From: Paenibacillus sedimenti
Lineage (GTDB): Bacteria; Bacillota; Bacilli; Paenibacillales; NBRC-103111
DNA: 64,000 bases
Assembly: GCF_014534655.1 (NCBI RefSeq)
Contig: NZ_JACVVD010000001.1
Coordinates: 496,001-560,000 of the forward strand
Reading direction: 5' to 3'
This document shows positions 42,730 to 53,135 of the stretch, in pieces (positions within the stretch are counted from its first letter, which is position 1; each line of letters opens with the position of its first letter). A program made the translations under genes and the position numbers. The notes beneath the pieces are model-generated. The model saw only the letters and a program-made list of their open reading frames with translations. It searched no databases and had not been told where the DNA came from.

Positions 42730-42901
42730 ATTGTTTTTACCCCTCTCATTCCTCAAATAGTACTTCTACTTGTATGATAGGGAATGAAATGGCTAGTATC
42801 TATAACAATGTTTTGCTCCCGATAGTAAAATATTGCTCTTTCTGAGCACATATGAATTTTAGAAGTTTCCGAAAAACTTCCTCTAAAAGCGGTCTGGACG
42901 A

Positions 42902-43789
42902 TCAATCGAATTTCATACGCTGGAGTCCAACCAGTTCGCGGCCCGAACGGAATTCTCCAGGGGAAAAGCCGACCCACTGCCGGAACACCTTGATAAAATA
43001 GCTGCCGCCGGCATAGCCGACCTCTTTGGCCACCTCGTCGATGTTTAAGTCGGTACTGCGAAGCAGCTCAATGGAGCGTTCTACCCGGATTTTCGTCAAG
43101 TATTCGATAGGCGTGAAGCCTGTGAACTTCCGAAACACTCTGACAAAATGATACTTCGACAGGCCGGCGCCCGCTGCGATTTCATCGAGGCTTTGGATTT
43201 GGCGGTAGCGCTTTTCCAACTCTTGGGCAGCTTGGCGGACGGCAGTCGGCCAACTCTCCTTCTCTTTGGTGCGGCCCGTGCTGAACCGGAGAAGCTCCAT
43301 CATGAACCGGTACACAATAGACGATGCCAAATAACCGTCCGTAATCCGGTTGTTGATCCCGGCGTAAAACGTATCATGCAAACTGCGGATTACGGAGCTG
43401 TCCGGCGGGATATATGGAACCCGAGTGAGCCTTTGGATCAGCTCCTGCCAATGGTTCTCCAGTTTCGCCGGCCGGAACAGGATAAAGTAAAATTCCCACG
43501 ATTCGCTTGACTTAGGCAGGAAATAACGGTGGCAACTCGGAATATCGACAAGAAACGCATATCCCGGATCCACCCGGTAAGTTTGACCGTCTAAGATGAC
43601 GGTTCCATAACCGGAAACCGTATATTGGAACAAATAGAGGGGCCCGTCAATTCGCTTCATGCCGTCCCAATTGTATGCGTGGGAAGTCACTTTGTCATAG
43701 CCAATGGCGAAGAGCTGGTACAGTTCGGAATCATCCATGGTATCCAAGAACCGGAAGCCCAAAGTTTGATAAGGGAGATGAGGCTTCAT
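42902..43789 (-). CDS. AraC-family regulator upstream of GH27
   Basis: A 295-residue protein. The N-terminal arabinose-binding-like cupin (LYLFQYTVSGYGTVILDGQ, VDPGYAFLVDIP) is followed by a C-terminal double helix-turn-helix (LDEIAAGAGLSKYHFVRVFRK and LNIDEVAKEVGYAGGSYFIK). It likely activates the GH27 gene that follows. The closest ribosome binding site, AAGGAG, is 14 bp before the ATG, rather far, so expression may be weak. Confidence 0.9.
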   Translation of the reverse strand: MKPHLPYQTLGFRFLDTMDDSELYQLFAIGYDKVTSHAYNWDGMKRIDGPLYLFQYTVSGYGTVILDGQTYRVDPGYAFLVDIPSCHRYFLPKSSESWEFYFILFRPAKLENHWQELIQRLTRVPYIPPDSSVIRSLHDTFYAGINNRITDGYLASSIVYRFMMELLRFSTGRTKEKESWPTAVRQAAQELEKRYRQIQSLDEIAAGAGLSKYHFVRVFRKFTGFTPIEYLTKIRVERSIELLRSTDLNIDEVAKEVGYAGGSYFIKVFRQWVGFSPGEFRSGRELVGLQRMKFD

Positions 43790-43949
43790 CGCAATGTCAC
43801 GTTCTCCTTCGCGAATGATGTATGATGAATTGATATTTTAGTAACAAGTATACAACGATGAGATCAGACTTTTAATCTTACCACAGTTATTGTAGATTTA
43901 CCTTATAGGTAACCCTTGCGGAACACGCCGGAAAAGTACCATGAATCCA

Positions 43950-43999
43950 AGCTGACCAGCTAAAGGCTGCTTACCGGCCCTTCAGCCGGTCAGCTGTAT
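43950..43999 (+). terminator. Hairpin upstream of the fucU operon promoter
   Basis: A 12-bp stem with one mismatch (43950-43961 with 43984-43995) is followed by GTATTTTAATTT. No plus-strand gene precedes it. It may insulate the fuc operon from upstream read-through, or be a relic. The rest of 43790-44024 holds nothing I recognise beyond a short TTACC/GGTAA inverted repeat at 43899-43913. Confidence 0.5.
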
Positions 44000-44024
44000 T
44001 TTAATTTGCCAATTGAAAATGTTG

Positions 44025-44084
44025 TTGACAGCTGCGGCAGATCAGATTTAGAATATGTGTAAACGATTACGTAATCGATTACAC
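44025..44084 (+). promoter_or_regulatory. Promoter with long palindromic operator of fucU-fucI-araB
   Basis: -35 TTGACA (44025-44030), 18-bp spacer, -10 TAGAAT (44049-44054). A 28-bp palindrome with one mismatched pair, centred between 44070 and 44071 and built on TGTAAACGATTAC half-sites, covers 44057-44084 and thus the transcription start. This is a classic repressor position for a LacI-family protein. Confidence 0.8.
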
Positions 44085-44124
44085 AAAACGTGATTTGCTC
44101 ACTGCAGAAGAGAGGTAGAGATTC

Positions 44125-44562
44125 TTGTTAAAAGGGATACCGAGTCTTTTATCGCCTGATTTGTTAAAAGTCCTCATGGAAATGGGGCACGGAGATGAGC
44201 TTGTTCTAGGCGATGGCAATTTTCCTTCGGCGAGCTGCGCCAAGCGGCTAATAAGAGCGGATGGGCACGGTGCGAAACCGCTGCTCGAAGCCGTGCTTAA
44301 GCTGTTCCCTCTCGATACGTCAGCCGTACCGGTTACCGTCATGCAAGTAGATCCCGGCGACTCTGTAATCCCGGTCATCTGGGAGGATTACAAGCAAATT
44401 GTTCAGAACGCCAACAATCATCCTGTCCCGATCATGACGCTCGAGCGCTCCGCATTCTATGAGCGATGCAGGAATGCATTTGCCGTCGTGGCTACCGGTG
44501 AAAGCGCCTTATATGCCAACGTCATTATTAGAAAAGGTATCGTTATACCCGAAGATAAGTAA
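44125..44562 (+). CDS. fucU: L-fucose mutarotase-like protein (RbsD/FucU family)
   Basis: A 145-residue cytoplasmic protein. The FucU/RbsD motifs are MGHGDELVLGDGNFPS (catalytic His22, Asp30) and YANVIIRKGIV at the end. It speeds conversion between sugar anomers, feeding the isomerase encoded 31 bp downstream. FucU relatives act on fucose and ribose. D-arabinose, with the same ring configuration as L-fucose, would also suit. The start is TTG at 44125 with AGAGGT about 9 bp upstream. It is the first gene of the fucU-fucI-araB operon. Confidence 0.88.
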   Translation: MLKGIPSLLSPDLLKVLMEMGHGDELVLGDGNFPSASCAKRLIRADGHGAKPLLEAVLKLFPLDTSAVPVTVMQVDPGDSVIPVIWEDYKQIVQNANNHPVPIMTLERSAFYERCRNAFAVVATGESALYANVIIRKGIVIPEDK

Positions 44563-44593
44563 AACCCAAATTTCATAATGGAGTGATCGACTA

Positions 44594-46387
44594 ATGGAAA
44601 ATGTTAAAGTTGAAAATCGTTTGCAAGGTTCTATGCCCAAGATCGGCATCCGTCCTGTCATTGATGGAAGAAGAGGCGGAATTCGCGAGTCGTTGGAAGA
44701 CGTTACTATGGACATGGCCGTTACGGTTGCTCGTTTCTTAAGCGAGAACATAAAGCATACAAACGGTTTGGATGTCGAATGCGTAATTGCCGACACCTGT
44801 ATCGGCGGCGTAGCAGAAGCTGCGCAAGCAGTGGAAAAATTTGCTCGCGCGGGCGTCGGGCTGACGATTACGGTGACCCCATCCTGGTGTTACCCTACGG
44901 AAACGATGGACACGGACCCCCATATGCCTAAAGCGATCTGGGGCTTTAATGGAACGGAACGCCCGGGTGCCGTTTATCTGGCTGCAGCGCTGAGCGCTCA
45001 CAACCAGAAAGGGCTGCCTGCATTTAGCATTTACGGAAAAGACGTGCAGGATATGGGGGACAATTCCATCCCTGATGATGTTCAGGCCAAATTGCTGCAA
45101 TTTGCCAAAGCGGGCCTTGCGGTAGCAACGATGCGCGGAAAGTCGTACTTGTCGATGGGATCTGTATCGATGGGAATCGCGGGTTGCATTGTAGACGAAA
45201 GCTTCTTCCAGAACTACCTGGGCATGAGAAACGAGTACGTGGACATGAGCGAATTCGTGCGCAGAATGGAACGCGGGATCTATGATCATGAGGAGTTTGA
45301 AAAAGCCCTCGCATGGACCAGAGAGAACTGTCAAATCGGGCAGGATGTTAATCCGCCTCATCTGACAAGGACGGATGAACAGAAGCAAGGCGATTGGGAG
45401 ACTGTGGTGAAAATGACGCTCATCGCCCGTGACATGATGGTGGGCAATCCGAAGCTCGCGCAAATGGGTTACGGCGAGGAAGCGCTAGGCCGCAATGCTA
45501 TCGCAGCGGGATTCCAAGGCCAACGCGCTTGGACGGATCACTTCCCGAACGGTGATTTCATGGAAGCGATTCTAACCAGCTCTTTTGATTGGAATGGCAT
45601 TCGCGAACCTTTCATGCTGGCTACAGAGAATGATACGCTCAACGGAATAACGATGCTCTTCGGTCACCTGTTGACGGATGCTGCGCAAATTTTCGCCGAT
45701 GTGCGGACGTACTGGAGTCCGGATGCAGTGAAGCGAGTAACAGGCCATGAACTGACGGGTTCGGCCGCGAATGGAATTATTCATCTCATTAACTCCGGCC
45801 CTGCGGCACTGGATGGCACCGGCAGACAAACGAAAGACGGAAAACCGGCGATGAAGCCGTTCTGGGAAATTACGCAGGACGAAGTGAAGCAGTGTTTGGA
45901 AGCGACAAAATGGTGCCCAGCGGTTGACTTCTTCCGCGGTGGAGGATATTCAACCGATTTTACAACGCGTGAAGGAATGCCGGTGACTATGGCTCGAATC
46001 AATCTGATTAAAGGGCTTGGCCCCGTTCTTCAGCTTGCCGAAGGCTACACGGTAGAGCTGCCGGATGACGTTCATGACAAGCTGGATCAACGTTCGAATC
46101 CGACATGGCCGACGACTTGGTTCGTTCCGAACCTCACAGGAGAAGGTATTTTCAAGGATGTATATGCTGTGATGAATAACTGGGGTTCTAATCACGGTGC
46201 GGTTAGCTACGGTCATATTGGCGGCGATTTGATTACGCTGGCATCCATGCTGCGTATTCCGGTTTGCATGCATAACGTCCCGGAAGATCGCGTGTTCCGT
46301 CCAAGCACGTGGACTGCATTCGGCGTAATGGAACCAACAGGCGCCGATTTCCGTGCATGCGCGAACTTCGGACCGTTATATCGTTAA
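44594..46387 (+). CDS. fucI: L-fucose/D-arabinose isomerase
   Basis: A 597-residue protein with the length and motifs of Fuc[20 protein letters not shown] at the start, [12 protein letters not shown], and in the second half [18 protein letters not shown] and [19 protein letters not shown] with metal-binding acidic and His residues. FucI converts L-fucose to L-fuculose and, equally by structure, D-arabinose to D-ribulose, using manganese. The downstream kinase is AraB-like rather than FucK, and no fuculose-phosphate aldolase is present. The D-arabinose reaction therefore fits this operon better. Confidence 0.92.
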   Translation: MENVKVENRLQGSMPKIGIRPVIDGRRGGIRESLEDVTMDMAVTVARFLSENIKHTNGLDVECVIADTCIGGVAEAAQAVEKFARAGVGLTITVTPSWCYPTETMDTDPHMPKAIWGFNGTERPGAVYLAAALSAHNQKGLPAFSIYGKDVQDMGDNSIPDDVQAKLLQFAKAGLAVATMRGKSYLSMGSVSMGIAGCIVDESFFQNYLGMRNEYVDMSEFVRRMERGIYDHEEFEKALAWTRENCQIGQDVNPPHLTRTDEQKQGDWETVVKMTLIARDMMVGNPKLAQMGYGEEALGRNAIAAGFQGQRAWTDHFPNGDFMEAILTSSFDWNGIREPFMLATENDTLNGITMLFGHLLTDAAQIFADVRTYWSPDAVKRVTGHELTGSAANGIIHLINSGPAALDGTGRQTKDGKPAMKPFWEITQDEVKQCLEATKWCPAVDFFRGGGYSTDFTTREGMPVTMARINLIKGLGPVLQLAEGYTVELPDDVHDKLDQRSNPTWPTTWFVPNLTGEGIFKDVYAVMNNWGSNHGAVSYGHIGGDLITLASMLRIPVCMHNVPEDRVFRPSTWTAFGVMEPTGADFRACANFGPLYR

Positions 46388-46391
46388 TTTT

Positions 46392-46484
46392 AGCTTATGC
46401 TTACGATGCAAGTTTTCCTTCGGAAAACTCAGCTTATGCTTACGATGCAAGTTTTCCTTCGGAAAACTCAGCTTATGCTTACGA
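46392..46484. repeat. 39-bp tandem repeat with hairpin between fucI and araB
   Basis: Two identical 39-bp units (46392-46430, 46431-46469) and a 15-bp partial third (46470-46484) lie between the fucI stop and the araB ribosome binding site. Each unit contains AGTTTTCCTTCGGAAAACT, a stable 8-bp stem with a TTC loop. It looks like a dispersed intergenic element, or an mRNA-stability spacer. It is not a CRISPR. Confidence 0.85.
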
Positions 46485-46522
46485 AGAAAGCAATCTTAAC
46501 AGATTGCTCTTAGGAGGTACTT

Positions 46523-48196
46523 ATGCCAGCAGCAAACAGGCTTTATACAATCGGAATTGACTATGGTACGCAATCGGGCCGCGCTGTGCTCGTAGATATA
46601 AAGAATGGACATGAGGAAGCGACACATGTGACTCCGTATCGCCACGGAGTCATTGATGAGTTCCTTCCTTCGAACGGCATGAAGCTGAAGCCGGATTGGG
46701 CCTTGCAGCATCCGGAAGATTATTTGGAGGTGCTGCGCACTTCCGTACCTGCCGTGATCAAAGCGTCCGGGAGCGATCCGTCGCAAGTGATCGGGATCGG
46801 CATCGATTTTACGGCTTGCACGATGCTGCCCGTGGATGCAGAGTTTCAGCCGCTTTGCCTGAAAGACGAATGGAAAGAGCGGCCGCATGCTTGGCTAAAG
46901 CTGTGGAAGCACCATGCGGCGCAAGAGGAAGCGACAGCCATCAATAAGCTGGCGGAAGCCCGCGGGGAGCGGTGGCTGCAACGTTACGGCGGCAAGCTTT
47001 CCTCAGAGTGGATGCTGGCGAAGAGCTTGCAAATATTAAATGAGGATCCAGAGGTTTACGCTCAGGCCGATTTATTCGTGGAGGCCGCAGACTGGATCGT
47101 CGCGCAAATGACCGGTCAGCTGAAACGAAACAGCTGCACGGCCGGTTACAAATCCAACTGGCACAAAACCGATGGCTATCCGTCGAGCGAGTTTTTGAAG
47201 CAGCTGCATCCTGAATTGGCCAATCTCTATGAGACGAAGCTGCGCGGAGAAGTATCGCCACTGGGAAGTTTGGCAGGAGGCTTGCTGCCGGAGATCGCCG
47301 AACAAATGAATCTGCGCCCTGGAATTGCCGTTGCCGTGGGCAATATCGACGCGCACGCCGCAGTGCCTGCGGTTGGCGTCGTGTCTCCCGGAAAGATGGT
47401 CATGGTTATGGGCACATCCACATGCCACATGCTGCTTGCCGAAGAAGAACGCGCGGTGGAAGGCATTTGCGGCGTTGTGGAAGACGGCATTATTCCGGGA
47501 TTGTTCGGCTACGAAGCCGGTCAATCTGCAGTCGGCGACATTTTTGGGTGGTTCGTTGACGAGTCCGTACCGGCATATATGGAAGCCGAAGCCGCGCATA
47601 GAAACATTTCCATTCACGAGTTGCTCGAAGAAAAGGCTTCGCAGCTCCAGCCTGGAGAAAGCGGATTACTGGCACTGGATTGGCACAACGGCAATCGCTC
47701 CACATTAATGGACGCTGACCTAACCGGACTAATGCTTGGCATGACACTAAGCACGAAGCCGCATGAAATCTACCGTGCGCTGCTCGAAGCAACAGCGTTC
47801 GGCACACGTACGATTGTAGAAGCTTTCCGCAAGGGTGGTTTAGACGTGAGCGAACTCTATGCTTGCGGAGGCCTTCCGAAACGCAATAAGCTTCTCATGC
47901 AGATTTACGCGGATGTGAACAATATGGAGATCAAGCTGTCGGATACAGATCTGACTCCTGCTATTGGTGCAGCGATGTTCGCGGCGGTTGTGGCCGGTTC
48001 CGAGGCAGGCGGTTATCATTCGCTCCAAGAGGCGGCCGTGTACATGGCCAGAGTCAAAGAGGAGACCGTAAAGCCGATTCCAGGGAACGTTGAGATTTAT
48101 GAGGACTTATACAATCAGTATAAACGTCTTCATGATGTATTCGGTAAAGATGCAGACAGTGTGATGAAGAATGTGAAACGGATCAGAAACACATAA
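46523..48196 (+). CDS. araB: Ribulokinase (FGGY family)
   Basis: A 557-residue FGGY sugar kinase. [16 protein letters not shown] opens the first ATPase domain, [14 protein letters not shown] follows, and [26 protein letters not shown] and [16 protein letters not shown] are the AraB motifs. The size fits ribulokinase. Such kinases accept L- and D-ribulose. After FucI acts on D-arabinose, this gives D-ribulose 5-phosphate, which enters the pentose phosphate pathway directly. AGGAGGT precedes the ATG, and a 39-bp repeat array fills the gap to fucI. Confidence 0.9.
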   Translation: MPAANRLYTIGIDYGTQSGRAVLVDIKNGHEEATHVTPYRHGVIDEFLPSNGMKLKPDWALQHPEDYLEVLRTSVPAVIKASGSDPSQVIGIGIDFTACTMLPVDAEFQPLCLKDEWKERPHAWLKLWKHHAAQEEATAINKLAEARGERWLQRYGGKLSSEWMLAKSLQILNEDPEVYAQADLFVEAADWIVAQMTGQLKRNSCTAGYKSNWHKTDGYPSSEFLKQLHPELANLYETKLRGEVSPLGSLAGGLLPEIAEQMNLRPGIAVAVGNIDAHAAVPAVGVVSPGKMVMVMGTSTCHMLLAEEERAVEGICGVVEDGIIPGLFGYEAGQSAVGDIFGWFVDESVPAYMEAEAAHRNISIHELLEEKASQLQPGESGLLALDWHNGNRSTLMDADLTGLMLGMTLSTKPHEIYRALLEATAFGTRTIVEAFRKGGLDVSELYACGGLPKRNKLLMQIYADVNNMEIKLSDTDLTPAIGAAMFAAVVAGSEAGGYHSLQEAAVYMARVKEETVKPIPGNVEIYEDLYNQYKRLHDVFGKDADSVMKNVKRIRNT

Positions 48197-48204
48197 ATAC
48201 CCTC

Positions 48205-48242
48205 CAAGTGCTTTAACCTGTCAAGGTGAAAAGCACTTTTTC
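48205..48242 (+). terminator. Terminator of the fucU-fucI-araB operon
   Basis: AAGTGCTTT pairs with AAAGCACTT, with a possible inner AACC/GGT pairing, followed by TTTCTC. Confidence 0.7.
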
Positions 48243-48333
48243 TCATCCCGCAAATGGATGATATTACAGACTGCTATCCAGGCAGCTTATGTTATACTTT
48301 TGTCAAAGACTACGCGAATTGGAGAAACGGTCG

Positions 48334-50112
48334 ATGCATGTATCATTCATGAAAACTTTGAATCTGCGCACAAAATTCATGATTATTCTCGTGTTGTTTA
48401 TTTTAGCGCCGCTCATGATATTCGGCATCTTGTTTTATCAGAGTTCCAAAGACCTCGTATCGCAAAGGACGGATAAAGAGAGCCTGCAGGTACTTACGCT
48501 CGTCAATCAAAACGTTAATCAACTGCTCAAGGGATATGAATCCCAATTGAACGATATTTATGAGCATGAAGATATCATTAAGCAAATCAGCGCTTCATCT
48601 GAAACGAAGTCAGGTGAGCAGATAATACAAAGCGACGATACCGTAAATCGCTATCTTCGCGACTTCCTGAGAGGGAAGGATGATTTGGATTCCATTTATT
48701 TGTTCACGCTCAAGGCTACGTATTTCGGCGATTTTAAAGGACCAAACCTTTTTGCCCACATCTATCGTGATCATCCGATGTGGGAACGGTTCATTGCTTT
48801 AGGAACCGGACGGGCTGTCTGGCTGCCGAGCTATGAGCTTCCGCCTAACGAGTACAACTCAAAGCCTTCACATTATTTTGCAGTAGGCATGCAGGTCAAG
48901 GACGTATATGATTCCCTGCAGACGCTGGGCACCTTAATTGCCAACGTCAAAATCGATGCTTTGGATAAAATCATCAGTAACGTTCAAGTAAGTCCCAATA
49001 GCGTGTTATTAATTACCGATCATCAAGGTAACTTGATATGGAACAGAAATCCCGATGCCTACGGCATTAATTTGTCGGTGTATCCTTTCTTTAATCAATT
49101 GGATCAACATAAAGACGGGCGGTTTACCCAGGAAATTAACGGTACTTCCTATCGGGGCACATTTCTACGTTCCGATTATAATGGCTGGTATTACTTTTCC
49201 TTTGTTCCGCATTCCGATTTAAACGAACAAACCAATGATCTTAAGCGCTTCCTGGCAGCGACAGTCGTCGCTTTCGCCGCTTTGTTCATATTGCTGGCCG
49301 CATTTACATCGAATTATATTACACGTCCGATCCGTCTGATGGCACTGGCGATGAAGCAAATTCATAAGGACAATTTCGAAATGACGCCGCTATCCCAGTC
49401 TTCAGACGAAATGGGCATGCTGCAGGGCGCGTTTCTTAGTATGCGAGGAAGGATTAACGAGCTGATCAAGGAAGTAAGGTTGATCTCCAATAAGGAAAAA
49501 GAAGCTGAGGTCAGGGCGCTTCAGGCTCAGATCAATCCGCATTTTGTTTACAACTCACTCGATGCGATCAACTGGATGGCGATCGAAAATGACCAAACCC
49601 GAATCAGCCGTATGATTACCTCTTTGAGCGATATTATGAGATATGCGATCAAGCCTGGCGAACAGTTGGTTACGATCGAAGAGGAGCTAAAGTGGGCTCA
49701 AAATTATGCTTACTTGCAAGAAATGAGATTTGAAGATAAATTTGAAGTCGTTTTTGATGTGAAAATTGACACCATGGATCTAAAAGTACCGAGATTGCTA
49801 TTCCAACCTTATTTAGAAAATTCGATCATCCATGGGATGGAAGATATCGACACGGGCGGCGTTATTCGGATCACAGTTCAGAGCACCGGAAGTGAGGATG
49901 ATCAGAAGCTTATGGTCATCGTTCAAGATAACGGCGGAGGAATTTCTGCGGATAAGCTTCAACAAATTAAAGAACGCCGGAGCCATGGTATCGGCATCTA
50001 TAATTTGGATGAGCGGTTGAAGATGGAGTATGGACCGAGCTACGGGACAACGATACAATCGGTCTATTGCGAAGGAACCATCGTCACCATTATCCTGCCT
50101 TATATTCGTTAA
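48334..50112 (+). CDS. YesM-type sensor histidine kinase
   Basis: A 592-residue membrane sensor. A first helix lies near residues 15-37, followed by an extracellular dCache-like region of about 270 residues and a second helix near 300. A HAMP domain and QAQINPHFVYNSLDAINWMA (phospho-His) follow, then ATPase boxes ENSIIHG, QDNGGG and GIGIYNL. The ATG at 48334 has GGAG 9 bp upstream; the longer frame from 48289 does not. It forms an operon with the YesN regulator and a solute-binding lipoprotein, which may present the ligand. Confidence 0.9.
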   Translation: MHVSFMKTLNLRTKFMIILVLFILAPLMIFGILFYQSSKDLVSQRTDKESLQVLTLVNQNVNQLLKGYESQLNDIYEHEDIIKQISASSETKSGEQIIQSDDTVNRYLRDFLRGKDDLDSIYLFTLKATYFGDFKGPNLFAHIYRDHPMWERFIALGTGRAVWLPSYELPPNEYNSKPSHYFAVGMQVKDVYDSLQTLGTLIANVKIDALDKIISNVQVSPNSVLLITDHQGNLIWNRNPDAYGINLSVYPFFNQLDQHKDGRFTQEINGTSYRGTFLRSDYNGWYYFSFVPHSDLNEQTNDLKRFLAATVVAFAALFILLAAFTSNYITRPIRLMALAMKQIHKDNFEMTPLSQSSDEMGMLQGAFLSMRGRINELIKEVRLISNKEKEAEVRALQAQINPHFVYNSLDAINWMAIENDQTRISRMITSLSDIMRYAIKPGEQLVTIEEELKWAQNYAYLQEMRFEDKFEVVFDVKIDTMDLKVPRLLFQPYLENSIIHGMEDIDTGGVIRITVQSTGSEDDQKLMVIVQDNGGGISADKLQQIKERRSHGIGIYNLDERLKMEYGPSYGTTIQSVYCEGTIVTIILPYIR

Positions 50113-50133
50113 GACATAACGGGGGAGATCAAC

Positions 50134-51702
50134 ATGTACAAGGTTTTAGTGGTAGATGACGAGCCGAGAGTTCGCAGAGGTCTGACCAGTCTGATTCCGA
50201 AGCTTGACAGCGATTGGACCGTGATCGGTGAAGCCAAGAACGGGTACGATGCGCTGGAGGCAGTCAAGAAAGAGATGCCTGATTTGGTTATCACGGATAT
50301 CCGCATGCCGCATATGAACGGGTTGGATCTTCTTAGCCATTTGAAGGAATATCCGGTGCATGTCGTCATCTTATCGGGATACGGTTATTTTGAATACGCA
50401 CAAACGGCGGTTAAATATGGCGCTTTCGATTATTTGTTAAAGCCGCTGAAGCCTGAAGACATCGAGAGTGTGTTGAAAAGAGTGAAGATAGAACGGCAAC
50501 TGGTTCCGGCTGTGTCACAGACCAGTTCCAATCGGCCGAATTATTCCAAGCTGTGGAAGGATTGGCTGCTCGGACTCCAGGAGGAGAAAGAACCTCCGAA
50601 GCTGCTCAGCCCTTTATTCCCTATCGATATTTCCATGTTCCGGATCATGGTCATCGAAGTAGATCTCATTGATGAGCTTATCAACGAGGATCAATGGGGG
50701 GACAGACAGTTGGTCTTGTTCGCCGTTCGTAATATTATCCAAGACATTACCGGGATGAGAACAAACTCGGACGCCCACTTTTTATTCGTGAACGGTGCTC
50801 AATTGTTCTTTCTCACCATCAATGAAGAAAATACGAGACAGCTAGCCAAAACATGCATCGAGGAAGTCCGCCGCTGGCTCAAAATATCGATTTCCATCGG
50901 GATTAGCGACGTCACCGATACCTACCTTGAATTGCCGGATATTCTGCAGCATGCGCGCGTAGCTCTACAAAATAAATGGATTTACGGGTGTGGAACCGTA
51001 AGCGATTACGATGACTTGAAAATGGAGGACATCATAGAGGTTGGCTACCCGAATGGGTTAGAAACGGAGCTCATTAAGGCGATTCGAAGCGGACGATCGG
51101 ATCACTCTGCATGCGTATTATCCGAGTTCGTTGAAACGGTCAAACAAAGGAATGTTTCATTCCGGTTGTTTCGGAGGTTTTGCCTGCAATTGGTTTCTTC
51201 CGTTATTCGTTTGACCTATGAACAAAAAATGTACGATCTGGTGCTCCAGAATCTGGACCGTCCAATCGACTTATTTGACAGGAATTTTACGCTCGAAGAG
51301 TATGTTGAATTTATGCTGAGTCTCATTGAATCGTGTATGGTGTCGATGGAATGGAATAAAACGCAAAAGCAGAATCGGACAATCGAAAAGGCGCTGTCTT
51401 TCCTTCAATCGAACTATTCGCAAGACATTTCATTAGAAGACACGGCGCGGCATGTCCAGATGAATCCAAGCTATTTCAGCTCCTATTTTAAACTCGAAAC
51501 CGGAAGCTCCTTTGTTGAATATTTAACGGGGCTTCGCATGGAGAAAGCGAAAACGCTCATGATGGATTCCCAATTAAGACTATATGAAATTGCACAAATG
51601 GTCGGTTATAAGGAAGTAAAATATTTTTCACGGTTATTCAAGAAAAAAATGGGTGTCACCCCCGTGGAATACAGGCAATTTTTCTTCCGAAAAGAGGATT
51701 GA
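50134..51702 (+). CDS. YesN-type response regulator with AraC DNA-binding domain
   Basis: A 522-residue protein. The receiver domain has D8-D9, phosphoacceptor D55 (VITDIRMPHMNG) and the conserved Lys in YLLKPLKPED. A long central region leads to the C-terminal AraC domain (ISLEDTARHVQMNPSYFSSYFK and LRLYEIAQMVGYKEVKYFSR). GGGGGAG precedes the ATG. The stop is 1 bp from the start of the solute-binding protein gene (TGAGATG). It is the likely activator of the transporter operon at 53136. Confidence 0.92.
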   Translation: MYKVLVVDDEPRVRRGLTSLIPKLDSDWTVIGEAKNGYDALEAVKKEMPDLVITDIRMPHMNGLDLLSHLKEYPVHVVILSGYGYFEYAQTAVKYGAFDYLLKPLKPEDIESVLKRVKIERQLVPAVSQTSSNRPNYSKLWKDWLLGLQEEKEPPKLLSPLFPIDISMFRIMVIEVDLIDELINEDQWGDRQLVLFAVRNIIQDITGMRTNSDAHFLFVNGAQLFFLTINEENTRQLAKTCIEEVRRWLKISISIGISDVTDTYLELPDILQHARVALQNKWIYGCGTVSDYDDLKMEDIIEVGYPNGLETELIKAIRSGRSDHSACVLSEFVETVKQRNVSFRLFRRFCLQLVSSVIRLTYEQKMYDLVLQNLDRPIDLFDRNFTLEEYVEFMLSLIESCMVSMEWNKTQKQNRTIEKALSFLQSNYSQDISLEDTARHVQMNPSYFSSYFKLETGSSFVEYLTGLRMEKAKTLMMDSQLRLYEIAQMVGYKEVKYFSRLFKKKMGVTPVEYRQFFFRKED

Positions 51703-51703
51703 G

Positions 51704-53047
51704 ATGAAAAAAAAAACATCGATGAGGGTTAACTTTACCCGCAAGCTGGCGATCTTATTAGCGATGTTCAGCCTGCTGGTCGCTTGCGTGCAAGATCCGA
51801 CAACGAAATCACCTGAATTAGACAAGCTGTTTCGTTCGGCGGCAGGGCAAAGCAAGGAGACGAATGCACCTAAGACTGTTCTTCGCTTATGGTCGTTCCA
51901 TACATCTAAGGAATTTGAATTTTGGCAGGAGCTGGCCAAGCAGTATCAGCAGCTCCATCCGGAAATAGAAATCAAAGTGGAGTACGTGTCCAGCGATGAT
52001 TATTTTGCAGGTGAACGGCTGCTTTCATCATTCGCCTCCGGAACGGGTCCGGATATCTTTTTTGTATCGTCGCCCATGATCAAGCGGCTCGTTGATGTCA
52101 GTATGCTAATGCCGCTGGACTCGTATTTTACGCCGGAAATGAAAAATGATTTCTACCCGGCCGCGCTGGATGCCGTTACTTTGTACAACAATATTTATGC
52201 GGTTCCGATTGAAACGGAACTGATGGGTTTATTTTACAATAAATCGATGTTTCAAAAGCATGAGCTGGTGCCGCCTAAAACCTGGGATGAGATGATGGAG
52301 GCGGCGCAGAAGCTGAGATCGCCACGCGTAAGCGGTTTAACGATTGAAACGTTCGGCGGGGTATACCAGAACTTCTCCTGGTTTCCGTTTTTGTGGCAAA
52401 CCGGTGCCGATTTGATCTCTGAAGACGGCAAGCATTCCGGACTGGGCCATACGAAAGGCGAGGATATGTACAATTTTTTCCGCAGCATGGTCAATCAAGG
52501 GTTAATTAATATGCAGCCATCGCGCCCTGCAACGGATATTGGCATTTTGACGAACGGTGAAACGGCGATGCAGGTGAGCGGGACGTGGAATATTCGCATG
52601 CTGGAGACGCAATACGCCGATCAGCCGATCGGTGTTGTTCCCCTGCCGACGCCGGATGGCGGGAATCGACTAACCATCGCAGGCGGCTGGAAAATTGCCG
52701 TGAATTCGCGAAGCGAGTATGCAAGCGAAGCAGCGAAGTTTGTGATGTGGGCTTTTTCTGGCGATACGAGCATACCGCTCAGGTGGTGCAGCGATGTTAA
52801 GTTTGCTTATTCCCCGCGCAAATCCGTCATGGAAGCTGGAACCGACTATTACCGGCGCGGCCTTCGAGCGGTCTTTACCAATGAAATTTTCGGCACGGAG
52901 CGGATGGAGCCGCAGTATCCGGAAGAAATCAACCGGACATTTACCCAATCGTTACAAAGCTTATTGTACAGCAAGCTTTCAGGTAAAGAAGTGGCTCAAA
53001 GCATGGAAGAGAAGATCGATCGCTTCCTGTCCAAAATCCAAAAATAG
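51704..53047 (+). CDS. Solute-binding lipoprotein coupled to a YesM/YesN system (paralogue 1)
   Basis: A 447-residue family 1 solute-binding protein with a long basic start and lipobox LVAC (Cys28). It is paralogous to the next gene. Both share GTGPDI/GAGPDI, WFPFLWQ/WYPFLWQ and a C-terminal KFAYSPRKSV block. It follows the response regulator stop at once, with GAGG just before its ATG, so it is made with the sensor pair. This suggests a co-receptor role alongside, or instead of, transport. Confidence 0.88.
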   Translation: MKKKTSMRVNFTRKLAILLAMFSLLVACVQDPTTKSPELDKLFRSAAGQSKETNAPKTVLRLWSFHTSKEFEFWQELAKQYQQLHPEIEIKVEYVSSDDYFAGERLLSSFASGTGPDIFFVSSPMIKRLVDVSMLMPLDSYFTPEMKNDFYPAALDAVTLYNNIYAVPIETELMGLFYNKSMFQKHELVPPKTWDEMMEAAQKLRSPRVSGLTIETFGGVYQNFSWFPFLWQTGADLISEDGKHSGLGHTKGEDMYNFFRSMVNQGLINMQPSRPATDIGILTNGETAMQVSGTWNIRMLETQYADQPIGVVPLPTPDGGNRLTIAGGWKIAVNSRSEYASEAAKFVMWAFSGDTSIPLRWCSDVKFAYSPRKSVMEAGTDYYRRGLRAVFTNEIFGTERMEPQYPEEINRTFTQSLQSLLYSKLSGKEVAQSMEEKIDRFLSKIQK

Positions 53048-53135
53048 TCCACCTAACTAAATTATTTCTCGTTATGTACAGCTGTTCCCCCGGATTATAC
53101 TCAAGATGTAGACGAAATGAAAGGGGATACAAGCT

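Noticed and set aside
46392-46484. Possible CRISPR array from repeated 39-bp units
   Set aside because: Units are directly adjacent without spacers, only 2.4 copies exist and no cas gene is near.
46309-46560. Open frame with a repeated AYAYDASFPSENS peptide
   Set aside because: It overlaps fucI out of frame, spans the 39-bp repeats and araB start, and lacks a ribosome binding site. The peptide repeat is a by-product of the DNA repeat.
44125-48196. Annotation as a standard L-fucose catabolic operon
   Set aside because: fucK and fucA are missing and the kinase is AraB-like. D-arabinose fits better, although fucose cannot be excluded.
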